Part shown: positions 8,025 to 16,774 of the stretch, piece after piece
Numbering within the stretch: position 1 is the first letter of the stretch
Layout of the letters: every line of letters starts with the position of its first letter
Assembly: GCF_003431975.1 (NCBI RefSeq)
Contig: NZ_CP027116.1
Location: 434,001-498,000, forward strand
Direction: 5' to 3'
DNA: 64,000 nt
Source: Bacillus pumilus
Lineage (GTDB): Bacteria; Bacillota; Bacilli; Bacillales; Bacillaceae
Made by a program: the position numbers and the translations under genes
The notes under the pieces: model-generated
Databases searched by the model: none
What the model was told of the DNA's origin: nothing
Seen by the model: only the letters and a program-made list of their open reading frames with translations

Positions 8025-9441
8025 ATATTTTTATCAGCTACTGATTAGTCACCTTGGGTTATTGCTCATTGCCATCATTATTATCAGCACTTTGATGTCT
8101 CATTTTGTAAAAGATATCGCCTATCAGAACAGAGTAGATGAAATGAAATCTTATGGGCATGAAATTTTGCAGAATGTTCAGCAGCTGCCGAAAACCGAGA
8201 TGAACTTTCGACTTCGCCCATTTGAAGACATTCTCTCGACAAGACAAATTCGCTTTTTCGTCTTTGATGAAAAAGGGGCTGTGCTGTCCCAGAAGCAAAA
8301 GATGCCGCCGCATGAAGCTTTACTGACAAAGGATTTGTGGGCCAAGCTCACAAAAGGAGAAGAAATCATAGTCAAGAGGAGTGATTCACGCCGGCTTGAT
8401 CAAGAAGCATCCTTGGTGGCACTGCCTGTCATAGAGGACGGAAAGCTGAAGGGCGGTGTCGTGCTCATCGCTCCCATTCAAGGAGCAGAAGAGCTGATTG
8501 CTCAAATGAATCGATATTTATATATCATCGTGTTTGTGGCATTGACGATTACCTTTATTCTCAGCTTGTTTCTGTCGAAGTTTCATGTGAATCGTATCAA
8601 AAAACTGAGAGAGGCGACAGAGAAAATTGCGCAGGGTGACTACAACATTCATCTTGAGAACAAACATCTTGATGAAATTGGCACACTAGGTGAGGATTTT
8701 AATATGATGGCCAGTCGTCTTCAACGGTCAAGAGAGGAAATTGATCGGCTTGAGAAACGAAGACGCCAATTCATTGCAGATGTGTCTCACGAATTGAAAA
8801 CACCGCTGACGACCATTCGAGGATTGGTCGAATGGCTGAATACTGCGGATGTGCCGGCTGAAGAGAAAGAGAAATGCTATGCGCTTATCACGGATGAAAC
8901 AAAACGCATGCTGCGTCTCGTCAATGAAAATATGGATTATGAGAAAATCAGGTCGAATCAAATCACCCTTCAAAAATTTCATTATCCACTCATTGATACG
9001 TTTGAAGTGATCAAGGAGCAGCTGAGCCGAATGGCTGAAGAGAAAAACAATCAACTCATTGTAGAGGTTGATCCAGAGCAAAAGGTATACGCAGATTATG
9101 ACCGGCTCATTCAAATCCTCGTCAACATCACAAAGAACGCCATTCAATTTACAGAAGGCGGCCATATTTCTTTGAGAGGGAAAGAAGAAAATGGGGAAAC
9201 GGTCATTGAAGTAGAAGACACGGGAATCGGCATTGCATCTGAAGAAGTCAAACACATTTGGGAACGTTTTTATAAAGCGGATATCTCGAGGACAAATACA
9301 CCATATGGAGAATATGGACTTGGTTTGTCTATTGTCAAGCAGCTTGTGGACTTGCATGAAGGCCATATTGATTTAAAAAGTAAAAAACATAAGGGAACGA
9401 CATTCATCATTCGTTTGCCGCTCCCTCAGGAAAAGGGCTAG
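8014..9441 (+). CDS. yclK: Sensor histidine kinase, YclK
   Basis: A 475-residue membrane kinase, the partner of YclJ. Membrane segments lie near residues 8-30 and 168-187, flanking an extracytoplasmic sensor domain of about 135 residues. A HAMP domain follows (about 188-242). The phospho-acceptor is His259 in DVSHELKTPLTTIRGL. The ATPase domain shows the N box (NITKNAIQF), G1 (DTGIGI) and G2 (GEYGLGLSIV). The signal sensed is unknown. The start ATG at 8014 lies inside the end of yclJ, so the two are translationally coupled. Its stop codon is inside the terminator stem. Confidence 0.9.
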   Translation: MRIKYFYQLLISHLGLLLIAIIIISTLMSHFVKDIAYQNRVDEMKSYGHEILQNVQQLPKTEMNFRLRPFEDILSTRQIRFFVFDEKGAVLSQKQKMPPHEALLTKDLWAKLTKGEEIIVKRSDSRRLDQEASLVALPVIEDGKLKGGVVLIAPIQGAEELIAQMNRYLYIIVFVALTITFILSLFLSKFHVNRIKKLREATEKIAQGDYNIHLENKHLDEIGTLGEDFNMMASRLQRSREEIDRLEKRRRQFIADVSHELKTPLTTIRGLVEWLNTADVPAEEKEKCYALITDETKRMLRLVNENMDYEKIRSNQITLQKFHYPLIDTFEVIKEQLSRMAEEKNNQLIVEVDPEQKVYADYDRLIQILVNITKNAIQFTEGGHISLRGKEENGETVIEVEDTGIGIASEEVKHIWERFYKADISRTNTPYGEYGLGLSIVKQLVDLHEGHIDLKSKKHKGTTFIIRLPLPQEKG

Positions 9442-9460
9442 ACTCGGTTTGGCCCTTTTT
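9431..9460 (+). terminator. Terminator of yclJK
   Basis: AAAAGGGC (9431-9438) pairs with GCCCTTTT (9452-9459) followed by T; the left arm ends just before the yclK stop codon. The inverted repeat also reads as a weaker terminator for the opposing gene. Confidence 0.65.
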
Positions 9461-9472
9461 GGTGTATCTTCA

Positions 9473-10318
9473 TCATTCTGTTTTGGAGAACGTTAAGCCG
9501 ATATGAGCAAGTGCCTGCGGTAAATCCTTACGAATGGTGATGTCTTTAAATGATATATTTGATTGAATCGCACTCAGCGCAAGATCTTGCTTAATCCCCG
9601 TTAAAACAGCTGAAATACCCAAAAGTTTTAACGTTTGTGCATAGCTGACCAAATATTGAATGCTCTGTTCATTCAGCCGTTTTGTTCCCGAGACATCAAT
9701 GACCAAATGAGAGAGCGACAGCCTGTAGCTTTCCTGTAAAATGGTTTCTAAAATATGCTGCGCCCGTGTCTCCTCGATATCACCAAGTAGAGGAAGGACG
9801 GCGACACCGTCAACAACTGGGACGATCGGTACAGATAATTGCTGAATCTGCCGGTTGGCACGGTCGAGTTCGAGGACGTAGCTTAATAAAGAAGCCATCG
9901 TTTCAAACATATGCACATGCTCTTCTGTGAATTGCTGAGACCTTATATCAAGCCCGCAAATCGTTCCGTAGTTCGTACCATCTGTAAAATCAATCGGCAC
10001 CCCAATGAACGAGCCGCCTTGAAGGCGTTTCGTGACCTCTAAGTATTTAGAGCGGTCATCCGATGATATATCAGGAATCACAAGCGTATCCTGATGATCG
10101 ACCGCCAGCTTGCAAAATGTCTTCTCGTAAGGAATTTCTTCTCCTTCTTCAAGAAGCTGCTCGTCATGATTTAACACCTTGACAATGTGATTGGTGTTTT
10201 GATCGTTTTTAGCAATAAACAGTGTATTCACATCAATGAATTGACTCATCATGTTTAAAATACTCGTAGAAGCATCATGAAAATTGCGAAACTGTTTTAA
10301 TAGTTGTTGACGAGGCAT
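9473..10318 (-). CDS. GAF-STAS protein, RsbR-like stressosome co-antagonist
   Basis: A protein of about 281 residues with an N-terminal GAF domain (roughly residues 15-160, containing YEKTFCKLAVDHQDTLVIPD and FIGVPIDFTDGTNYGTICGLD). A short linker leads to a C-terminal STAS domain (VIDVSGTKRLNEQSIQYL, AVLTGIKQDLALSAIQ). The STAS part resembles the RsbR/YtvA co-antagonists of the sigma-B stressosome. The Thr in LTGI matches the position phosphorylated by RsbT in RsbRA, while the other site lacks Thr. None of the B. subtilis paralogues I know has GAF as sensor. The longest frame starts at 10381, but the ATG at 10318 follows AAGGAG by 10 nt whereas the upstream one has no ribosome site. It is monocistronic and faces yclK. 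Confidence 0.7.
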   Translation of the reverse strand: MPRQQLLKQFRNFHDASTSILNMMSQFIDVNTLFIAKNDQNTNHIVKVLNHDEQLLEEGEEIPYEKTFCKLAVDHQDTLVIPDISSDDRSKYLEVTKRLQGGSFIGVPIDFTDGTNYGTICGLDIRSQQFTEEHVHMFETMASLLSYVLELDRANRQIQQLSVPIVPVVDGVAVLPLLGDIEETRAQHILETILQESYRLSLSHLVIDVSGTKRLNEQSIQYLVSYAQTLKLLGISAVLTGIKQDLALSAIQSNISFKDITIRKDLPQALAHIGLTFSKTE

Positions 10319-10442
10319 TGTTTTAGGACTCCTTGTAGCTTCGGTCATAGGCCGAAACGATAGTTGATTTGTCTCTATCATACAAAATCAAACGAGAAAT
10401 AGATATACTTTAATGCGCAAATCTACTTGAATCAAGCGAGCT

Positions 10443-10474
10443 CAAAAAAGACTGCCGATCCTGAGATCTGGCAG
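10443..10474 (-). terminator. Terminator of thrD
   Basis: On the minus strand, CTGCCAGATC and GATCGGCAG form the stem (10452-10460 with 10465-10474), followed by TCTTTTTT, just after the thrD stop. Confidence 0.8.
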
Positions 10475-10482
10475 CCTGCTGA

Positions 10483-11859
10483 TTAAAGAGAGACAGGGAC
10501 AGTAGACATAGAGAAAAATTCCTCGTACAACGCTTGCACAGCTTCTTCTTCTTGAGCGGCTTTGACACCAAACATCATGCTGACCTCTGAGGAGCCTTGG
10601 TTGATCATTTCAATATTGACCTTCGCTTTTGACAGCGCCTTGGCGGCTCTTGCTGTTGTGCCAACATTGTGACGCATCGCTTCTCCTACGATCATAATGA
10701 GCGAGAGATTCGGCTCTAAAACAACCTCATCTGCATCAAGAACGAGCTTCAAGCGGTCGAGCAGCTCTTGTTCAATATGCTGTTCCTCCAGCTGATCCTG
10801 TCTTAAAATAATGTTCATATCATCAATACCAGAAGGGACGTGCTCATACGTAAGCCCGTATTCCTCTAACGTTTGCAGTACCTTACGTCCAAAACCGACT
10901 TCTCGGTTCATCAAATACTTGCTGATATAAATGCTGCAAAATCCACTGTCTGAGGCAATTCCGACAACAGGTCCATTTGTATGATCCCGCTTGTTCACAA
11001 TTTTTGTCCCTTTTGCCGAGGGGTTATTGGTGTTTTTAATCTGAACAGGAATGCCTGCACGGAAGGCTGGAATGAGTGCTTCGTCATGGAACACAGAAAA
11101 ACCAGCATAGGACAGCTCGCGCATTTCCCGGTACGTCAGCTCTGTAATTTCTTTCGGATCGTGAACGATCGTTGGATTGACAGCGTAGACAGCATCCACA
11201 TCAGTAAAGTTTTCATACACATCTGCCTTCAAACCGTTCGCCAAAATGGAACCGGTAATATCAGAGCCGCTGCGAGAAAAGGTGACAATATCTCCCGACA
11301 GGCTAAAGCCAAAAAAGCCAGGGAAGATGATGATGCCAGAGCGCTCTCTTAATTTGTACAAATGATCATATGACTCCGAAAGGACTTGTGCCTGACCAGG
11401 CTCATCGCTCACAAACAGCCCAGCTTCCTTTGGATTCACATAATGAGCTTCGACACCTTGATGGCGGAAATAGGCAGCAATCAGCTTTGCGTTATTGTCT
11501 TCTCCGCTAGCTTTGATGGCATCAAGATATCGCTCAGGACGAGACGAATCAGCCTGTAAGAGGGCATCTAGATCTTGCCGGATGGTGTCAATCACGTCAT
11601 GACTTAATCCGAGTTCATCCGCAATGGAGGCATACCGTTCAATGACGGCTTCCTGTAAATCGTGTGCTTCGCCTAAACGTAAATATTGCTCACCACAGCT
11701 AATTAATAGATCGGTGACCTTCGTATCCGTTGAATGCCGTTTTCCTGGTGCGGAAACAACGACTGCTTTTCGAGCTGGATCTGCTGTTACAATGTCAAAT
11801 ACCTTTTGCAGCTGCTTGCCAGATGCAAGTGAACTGCCACCAAATTTAACGACCTTCAA
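10483..11859 (-). CDS. thrD: Aspartokinase III (ThrD/YclM)
   Basis: About 458 residues. The N-terminal kinase domain starts VVKFGGSSLASG and includes TFSRSGSDITGSILANGL and NFTDVDAVYAVNP. The C-terminal third has two ACT domains (about residues 305-455; FCSIYISKYLMNREVGFG and LIMIVGEAMRHNVGTTARAAKAL). It phosphorylates aspartate, the first step toward lysine, threonine and methionine; the B. subtilis isozyme III responds to lysine plus threonine. The ATG at 11868 abuts the GGAG site, so the TTG at 11859, nine nt away and matching the B. subtilis N-terminus, is the likely start. I see no lysine riboswitch in the short upstream region. A promoter TTGATA-17-GATAAT lies on the minus strand around 11907-11940. 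Confidence 0.88.
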   Translation of the reverse strand: MKVVKFGGSSLASGKQLQKVFDIVTADPARKAVVVSAPGKRHSTDTKVTDLLISCGEQYLRLGEAHDLQEAVIERYASIADELGLSHDVIDTIRQDLDALLQADSSRPERYLDAIKASGEDNNAKLIAAYFRHQGVEAHYVNPKEAGLFVSDEPGQAQVLSESYDHLYKLRERSGIIIFPGFFGFSLSGDIVTFSRSGSDITGSILANGLKADVYENFTDVDAVYAVNPTIVHDPKEITELTYREMRELSYAGFSVFHDEALIPAFRAGIPVQIKNTNNPSAKGTKIVNKRDHTNGPVVGIASDSGFCSIYISKYLMNREVGFGRKVLQTLEEYGLTYEHVPSGIDDMNIILRQDQLEEQHIEQELLDRLKLVLDADEVVLEPNLSLIMIVGEAMRHNVGTTARAAKALSKAKVNIEMINQGSSEVSMMFGVKAAQEEEAVQALYEEFFSMSTVPVSL

Positions 11860-12001
11860 TGCATACATCTCCTATAGTAAAAATTTTCTCACAAATTGAA
11901 TAGTTCCTATTATCAACTCTTTTCTTCAAATTATCAAGGCTTTTCTTCTCTGTAAATACAAATGTTCTTTTAGAGAGGACAGTATAGCGTGAGTATATGA
12001 A

Positions 12002-12033
12002 AAAAGAGCCGGCTATATGCCGAGCTCTTTTTC
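12002..12033 (-). terminator. Terminator of ycnCB
   Basis: AAAAAGAGC (12002-12010) and GCTCTTTTT (12025-12033) with an inner GGC/GCC pair form a hairpin right after the ycnB stop on the minus strand; the symmetric A/T tails make it usable from both sides. Confidence 0.75.
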
Positions 12034-13467
12034 TTATGAAGAAGATGAGGAGGAAGATAGCTCCTGTTTCATCACTTTATGATTGCGTTTTTCCTTTAAG
12101 AAAAAGGAGAGGACGAGCCCAATGACCGCAATCAGACCAGAAATGAAGAATGACGTATTCATTCCATGAACGGCTGATTTTAATGGGCTGGCCAATTCTG
12201 CATTTGCAGCAGAGCTGCTCATGATGGAGACAAGCACAGCTGTCCCAATGGAACCACCCATTTGTCTCATCGTGTTATTCATCGCTGTCCCATGCGGGAT
12301 CAAATGAGGCGGTAAAGAGTTAATTCCTGCTGTTGTCAGCGGCATCATGATCATCCCAACCCCAATTAAGCGAAGCGTGTAGGCGACCGTAATGAGAGCA
12401 ATGGATGAATCAAGGGTGAGCAGCATAAATGGCAAGGTCGTCACGGTAAGTATCGTAAACCCGCCTAAAGCCAGCCCTTTTCCGCCGACTTTATCAAAAA
12501 TCCGTCCAATAATCGGTGATAGGAGCCCCATAAAAAGGGCACCAGGCAATAAGATAAGCCCTGTATCAAGAGCAGACAATCCTCTGACATTCTGCGTATA
12601 GAGCGGCAGAATGGTCTCTGTCCCAATCAATAAAGCAAAGACAAGCATGCCAAGGAAGGTCGTCAAGCTAAAGATCGCAAACTTAAATACACCAAATTCA
12701 AGCATCGGTCTTGTTAAATTTGATTGACGCAGGATAAAGAGGAACAAGCTCACAGCGCCGACAATCAGCGAAATGAGGACAGTCGCACTCGCCCAGCCAT
12801 AGGTTCCAACGCTAGAAAAGCCGTATAGCAACCCGCCGAAACCGAAGGACGACAAGATGACAGATAAAACATCAATTCGTGTCTCTCGTTGCTGCGTCAC
12901 ATTTTTCATTAAGAAGAAAGCAAGAATGAGATCAATAATACCGATTGGCAGAACAATATAGAACAAGAACTTCCAGCTGAAGGAATCAACAATCCAGCCG
13001 CCAAGTGTCGGCCCAAGCGCCGGTGCGAACGAGATGACAAGTCCGACCATGCCCATTGCCTGCCCGCGTTTTTCTTTCGGGAAAATGGTTAAAAAGATCG
13101 TTTGCATCAGCGGCATTAAAATCCCTGCGCCAGCTGCCTGCACAATACGCGCTGCAAGCAGTACTGGGAAATTCGTTGCAAACGAAGCAAGAATGGTACC
13201 AGCTGTAAAGATGCTAAGCGCCGTTAAAACTAAAGAACGGCTCGAAAATTTCTCAATGAAGAAAGCCGTAATCGGGATGAGAATCCCGTTTGTCAGCATA
13301 AAGGCTGTGGTGAGCCACTGTCCTTTGCTGACCTCAATATTGAAGTCCTCCATGATATGCGGGATCGCTGGAATGAGAAGCGTTTGGTTTAAAATCGCAA
13401 CGAATGCCCCAACGAGGAAAATCCCAACAATCACAGATCGATTATACGAGGTTGTTGATTGGTTCAT
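12034..13467 (-). CDS. ycnB: DHA2-type MFS multidrug efflux transporter, YcnB
   Basis: A 477-residue, 14-membrane-segment transporter of the EmrB/QacA group. It has the family motifs near the N-terminus (MEDFNIEVSKGQWLTTAFMLTNGILIP) and in segment 5, the antiporter motif C region GPTLGGWIVDSFSW. It ends in a serine-rich tail of about eight Ser. It is probably a proton-coupled drug exporter (B. subtilis YcnB is related to lincomycin-resistance proteins). It lies 16 bp downstream of the TetR-type gene ycnC and is expected to be controlled by it. The ATG at 13467 follows AAGGGATAAC. Confidence 0.85.
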   Translation of the reverse strand: MNQSTTSYNRSVIVGIFLVGAFVAILNQTLLIPAIPHIMEDFNIEVSKGQWLTTAFMLTNGILIPITAFFIEKFSSRSLVLTALSIFTAGTILASFATNFPVLLAARIVQAAGAGILMPLMQTIFLTIFPKEKRGQAMGMVGLVISFAPALGPTLGGWIVDSFSWKFLFYIVLPIGIIDLILAFFLMKNVTQQRETRIDVLSVILSSFGFGGLLYGFSSVGTYGWASATVLISLIVGAVSLFLFILRQSNLTRPMLEFGVFKFAIFSLTTFLGMLVFALLIGTETILPLYTQNVRGLSALDTGLILLPGALFMGLLSPIIGRIFDKVGGKGLALGGFTILTVTTLPFMLLTLDSSIALITVAYTLRLIGVGMIMMPLTTAGINSLPPHLIPHGTAMNNTMRQMGGSIGTAVLVSIMSSSAANAELASPLKSAVHGMNTSFFISGLIAVIGLVLSFFLKEKRNHKVMKQELSSSSSSS

Positions 13468-13483
13468 GTTATCCCTTCTTTAT

Positions 13484-14350
13484 CTATAAGATGATGCTTT
13501 TCAGCTGTGACACGTTTTGTGATAAAACGCTGTTTTTACCTAAATAATCGAGTAGTGAGCTGATTAAAAAGGTTCTCGGTTGGTCCTTTGATAATTCTTC
13601 ACTTAGCAGCTCAAACGCAGAGAGGAGTTCGTCCTTTTCTTCCCCGTTTGACAGCGTGTGAAGCTCTTGTTTGATCTTCGTTAAGTACGAGATGACAAGC
13701 TTTTCTTCATCATATTCGTCCTGTGTGGAAAGCAAATAAGAGTCCATTAGCTGATCTGTTAGCACAGGCTCAATGGAGCAAGGCTTTTTCGATACTCGAT
13801 CCATCACACCGATGATCATCTCGGCGGCATTTTCTAATTGAATGTTCTTGCGCTCAATCGCCAGCATCAAGATAAATTCTCTCATTAATCCGTTAAGGAC
13901 AATCACAAGATCCCACACATAAGGCGCAACAGATTCACCATATGTGCTTAAAATAATGTCTCTGTGCCGTTGCATGATAATGGAGCGTGTCTCACGTAAA
14001 TGCTTAATGACAATGGGTGAATGCTGTGAAAAAGCTTCAAAGGACAGCATATTCAAAAATTTATGATTCTCTTTAAACTCTTCAAGTTCAAGCTTAATCT
14101 TCTTTGTGAATTTTTCCTTTTTGGACAGCGTCGTTTCTGAATGAATAATCTGAGAAATCTCTCTCATTTTGCACTGATTGTATTTAATCAGTTCTAATAG
14201 AAGAGCTTCCTTTGAATCAAACAGTTTATAAATAGACGCTTTTGATATTTTACAGGCATCGGCAATTGACTGCATGGAGACACTCATATAGCCTTTTTGA
14301 GAAAATAATTTCTTCGACACCCGCAAAATCTCTTCTTGCTTTTCGTTCAT
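13484..14350 (-). CDS. ycnC: TetR-family transcriptional regulator, YcnC
   Basis: About 288 residues. The N-terminal helix-turn-helix is the TetR type (VSKKLFSQKGYMSVSMQSIADACKISKASIYKLFDSKEALLLELI, residues about 10-55). The long C-terminal helical domain is a ligand-binding and dimerisation region. It likely represses itself and ycnB by binding the repeats at 14385-14411. The better start is the ATG at 14350 (AAGGA with 9 nt gap); an ATG at 14356 and a longer frame to 14383 exist but are poorly placed. Confidence 0.82.
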   Translation of the reverse strand: MNEKQEEILRVSKKLFSQKGYMSVSMQSIADACKISKASIYKLFDSKEALLLELIKYNQCKMREISQIIHSETTLSKKEKFTKKIKLELEEFKENHKFLNMLSFEAFSQHSPIVIKHLRETRSIIMQRHRDIILSTYGESVAPYVWDLVIVLNGLMREFILMLAIERKNIQLENAAEMIIGVMDRVSKKPCSIEPVLTDQLMDSYLLSTQDEYDEEKLVISYLTKIKQELHTLSNGEEKDELLSAFELLSEELSKDQPRTFLISSLLDYLGKNSVLSQNVSQLKSIIL

Positions 14351-14384
14351 CTTCATAAGTCCTTTCCGAATCGGTAAAACCATA

Positions 14385-14411
14385 TGGTCACAATGGAAAC
14401 CGAGTGGTCAC
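14385..14411 (-). promoter_or_regulatory. Candidate YcnC operator: two TGGTCAC repeats 20 bp apart
   Basis: TGGTCAC occurs at 14385-14391 and 14405-14411 on the plus strand, in the same orientation and exactly 20 bp apart, just upstream of ycnC. Two helical turns of spacing suits two regulator dimers on one DNA face. The assignment to YcnC is by position only. Confidence 0.4.
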
Positions 14412-14458
14412 TTTTGCTATGATAACAAAACGAATGACTCATGACAAGAAAAGAAACT

Positions 14459-14488
14459 TAAAAAACACCTATCTGATGAAAGGTGTTT
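14459..14488 (-). terminator. Terminator of the lipoprotein gene
   Basis: AAAACACCT and AAGGTGTTTT (14461-14487) form a hairpin; on the minus strand it is followed by a T-run directly after the stop at 14488. Confidence 0.7.
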
Positions 14489-14862
14489 TATCCTTCCGCA
14501 TGTGCGGCATATATGATGATCTGACCGTTAAGTTCGGCGATCAAAAGGTCTTTTCGTTCCTTTACAGAGTAAATTACTGTCCCCTTTTTCAACACGGTAG
14601 CTGTGCCATGATTAAAATGTTCGTCAGCTGTTTTCTGAATTACACCTAATTGCTGATCTTTAGTGACGGTTAGTTGATGGGTCCAATCTACATTTGCTTC
14701 ATAGACAGTTTCTTCCCATTGAAATAAATCTGCCTGTTCATCGAGAGCTAATACCTCTTCTGCACTAGGTGGTTTAGATTCGGCATACTGGACGGATTGG
14801 CATCCACATAAGCAAATGGTGAGTAACATTAAACATAAGTAAGTCCATAAATTTCGTGTCAA
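14488..14862 (-). CDS. Small lipoprotein of unknown function
   Basis: A 124-residue protein with a lipoprotein signal: LCLMLLTICLCGC, lipobox cysteine near residue 21. The mature part is charged, about 100 residues long, and ends in a beta-rich VIYSVKERKDLLIAELNGQIIIYAAHAEG. I do not recognise a domain. The start is a TTG at 14862 preceded by GGGGAGG with 7 nt. It is monocistronic, between ycnC and yczG, with its own terminator. In B. subtilis this place holds ycnD and ycnE, so it is a local substitution. Confidence 0.7.
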   Translation of the reverse strand: MTRNLWTYLCLMLLTICLCGCQSVQYAESKPPSAEEVLALDEQADLFQWEETVYEANVDWTHQLTVTKDQQLGVIQKTADEHFNHGTATVLKKGTVIYSVKERKDLLIAELNGQIIIYAAHAEG

Positions 14863-14970
14863 ATGAGATCCTCCCCTTCACAAGAAAGCTATTATATAGT
14901 CATAGTCGTTTCCGAAGGATGTATCGTTACTTTATGAGGCGAGTAAGGAGATTGTATGTTGGCACAAAAT

Positions 14971-14986
14971 ACGATACATTTATCGT
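14971..14986 (+). promoter_or_regulatory. Palindromic operator at the yczG start
   Basis: ACGATA (14971-14976) and TATCGT (14981-14986) form a perfect inverted repeat with a 4-bp spacer ending right before the yczG ATG. An extra TATCGT-like half-site occurs near 14922. Its place over the core promoter fits ArsR-type autorepression. Confidence 0.5.
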
Positions 14987-15298
14987 ATGAATAATACAAT
15001 CCATCCAACCCAAGAAGACATGAGACTGATTTCTGTGCTGCAAGCATTGGCTGATCCAATCCGATTAGAAATTGTCCGCTGCTTAGCAGAAGCAGGGGAG
15101 AGAACATGCGGCACGTATGAGATGAATATTGCCAAATCCACGCTGTCCCACCACTTCAAAGTGCTGAGGGAGGCAGGCGTCGTGAAAGTGAGAATTGACG
15201 GGAAGCACCGTTACTATTCTTTAAGAAAAGAAGACATCGAGACCGCATTTCCTGGGCTGGTGTCATCGATTTTAGCCGTAGATAAAGAGCGGTGGTAA
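14987..15298 (+). CDS. yczG: ArsR-family transcriptional regulator, YczG
   Basis: A 103-residue winged-helix protein: [63 protein letters not shown]. The recognition helix is [12 protein letters not shown]. It lacks the ELCVCDL metal box of ArsR/SmtB sensors but keeps a single Cys in ERTCGTY, so it may sense a redox or organic signal. Position before gabR matches B. subtilis yczG. The ATG at 14987 has no classical ribosome site; instead a 12-codon frame starting ATG at 14956, with AAGGAG in front, ends by overlapping this start, which suggests coupled translation. Confidence 0.75.
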   Translation: MNNTIHPTQEDMRLISVLQALADPIRLEIVRCLAEAGERTCGTYEMNIAKSTLSHHFKVLREAGVVKVRIDGKHRYYSLRKEDIETAFPGLVSSILAVDKERW

Positions 15299-15329
15299 GC
15301 CAGCTGTCTAGTAAAGCAGCTGGCTGTTT
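15298..15329. terminator. Bidirectional terminator between yczG and gabR
   Basis: AGCCAGCTG (15298-15306) pairs with CAGCTGGCT (15317-15325), followed by a T-rich tail toward gabR. Confidence 0.65.
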
Positions 15330-16753
15330 TATTTCCCATAAATCGACTCATGCAGTCTTTTCACCGCTGGCCGAATATCCTCTGGCCGTATATGAGAGAA
15401 TCCAAGGATAAGCGGCACGAAGCCTTCTTTGTGACCGGGTACATGCTCATCAAGGGTAAAACGGTCCATCCCGTACATTTTCAGCTTTCTTTCTTTGGCT
15501 CGCTGTAAAATCTCGTGCTGCGTGCGGTTTGAACGGAACTCTGCGATAAAATGTAGCCCAGCATTTTCCCCAATAATCCGTACATTGTCAGCAAAAACCT
15601 TGTCGAGTTCTCCGGTGAGCTGCTTCCGCTTTTCCTCATATAAACCATTCATTCTTCTAATATGCCGCTGATATGCTCCATCCTTTATAAAATGAAGAAG
15701 GGTGTATTGTGTGAAAAGATTGGCTGTTTGAATGAAAAAATGCTGTTCTTCCTTGTAGCGTCTCAATAAATGATGAGGCAGCACCATATAGCTGATCCGT
15801 AAGCCTGGCAGCAAGGATTTTGAAAAAGTTCCCATATAAATGACTTTGTCATACCGATCCAAACTTTGCAGTGCTGGAATGCTGTCTGTGCCATACTTAA
15901 ATTCACTGTCATAATCATCCTCAATGATATAACGGCCGGGTTGATCGGCTGCCCAGTTTAAGAGCTGAATTCGCCGGGAAATCGGCATGATGACGCCAGT
16001 CGGGAATTGATGTGAAGGGGTAATGATCAACACATTCGGTTCCTTCTTCTGAATGTCACTCATCCGCACCCCTTTTTGATCAATGCCAATCGTTTCAACT
16101 TGGTGATGATTGTTTTTCAGCATTTGATAGAGCCGGCGATAGCCGGGGTTTTCTAACCCGTATACTTGATCGGCTGGAAGAATACTTGATAACGAATGAA
16201 TAAGTGATTGCGTGCCTGCACTTAATATGAGCTGTTCTGGATAACATTTGACCCCTCGTGCAAGCCCGATCAACCGGGCAATCGTTTCACGAAGTTCGTA
16301 CACACCTTGTGGATGCGGAAGCTCACCAAATGCTTCTTCGTGGAGACTGATCGCCTTTTGTTCACTTTTCAGCCAGCTTTTAAATGGAAAATTGGCTGTA
16401 TCAACAGAGATATGTGAAAAGGAATACCAGCCGTCTCGTGCAATCGGCTCTTCCTTTAAATCTGCTGGAAGGGAAGAGGGTTTCAGCTGACCTGACTCAT
16501 GAAACGTTTCTAATGATTCGACGAAAAAGCCTTTGCGTTCAACCGAATATAAATATCCCTCGGCAAGCAGCTGCTGATATGCGCCATTCACTGAATTCAC
16601 GCTGACATTTAATGTATCAGCTAACTCTCGTTTTGAAGGTAATTGATCGTGTGGCTGAAGGTTTCGATTTAAAATTTCTCCTTTAATTTTCGTGTAAATT
16701 TGATGATAAATAAATCCGTTTGCCCCTGTTTGATCTAGTTGAATTGTCAGCAT
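15329..16753 (-). CDS. gabR: MocR-type regulator of GABA utilisation, GabR
   Basis: A 474-residue GntR-type winged helix (1-75, PSKRELADTLNVSVNSVNGAYQQLLAEGYL) fused to a class I aminotransferase-like domain (about 110-470). The PLP lysine is Lys312 in GTFSKSLLPGLRI, the same number as in B. subtilis GabR. It binds PLP and GABA, then activates gabT and represses its own gene. It is transcribed divergently from gabT across a 108-bp region holding its target repeats. The sequence is full length with no damaged motif. Confidence 0.92.
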   Translation of the reverse strand: MLTIQLDQTGANGFIYHQIYTKIKGEILNRNLQPHDQLPSKRELADTLNVSVNSVNGAYQQLLAEGYLYSVERKGFFVESLETFHESGQLKPSSLPADLKEEPIARDGWYSFSHISVDTANFPFKSWLKSEQKAISLHEEAFGELPHPQGVYELRETIARLIGLARGVKCYPEQLILSAGTQSLIHSLSSILPADQVYGLENPGYRRLYQMLKNNHHQVETIGIDQKGVRMSDIQKKEPNVLIITPSHQFPTGVIMPISRRIQLLNWAADQPGRYIIEDDYDSEFKYGTDSIPALQSLDRYDKVIYMGTFSKSLLPGLRISYMVLPHHLLRRYKEEQHFFIQTANLFTQYTLLHFIKDGAYQRHIRRMNGLYEEKRKQLTGELDKVFADNVRIIGENAGLHFIAEFRSNRTQHEILQRAKERKLKMYGMDRFTLDEHVPGHKEGFVPLILGFSHIRPEDIRPAVKRLHESIYGK

Positions 16754-16774
16754 CTCGTCATTCCTTCCTCTCTG

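Noticed and set aside
8728..9366. Open frame of 212 codons antisense to yclK
   Set aside because: It lies wholly inside a well-supported kinase gene; it reflects codon bias of the sense gene and has no recognisable domain.
11869..12000. Possible lysine riboswitch before thrD
   Set aside because: Only about 130 bp are available and none of the conserved L-box junction sequences are present.
13034..13489. Open frame of 151 codons antisense to ycnB
   Set aside because: Entirely opposite a clear transporter gene, with no family features.
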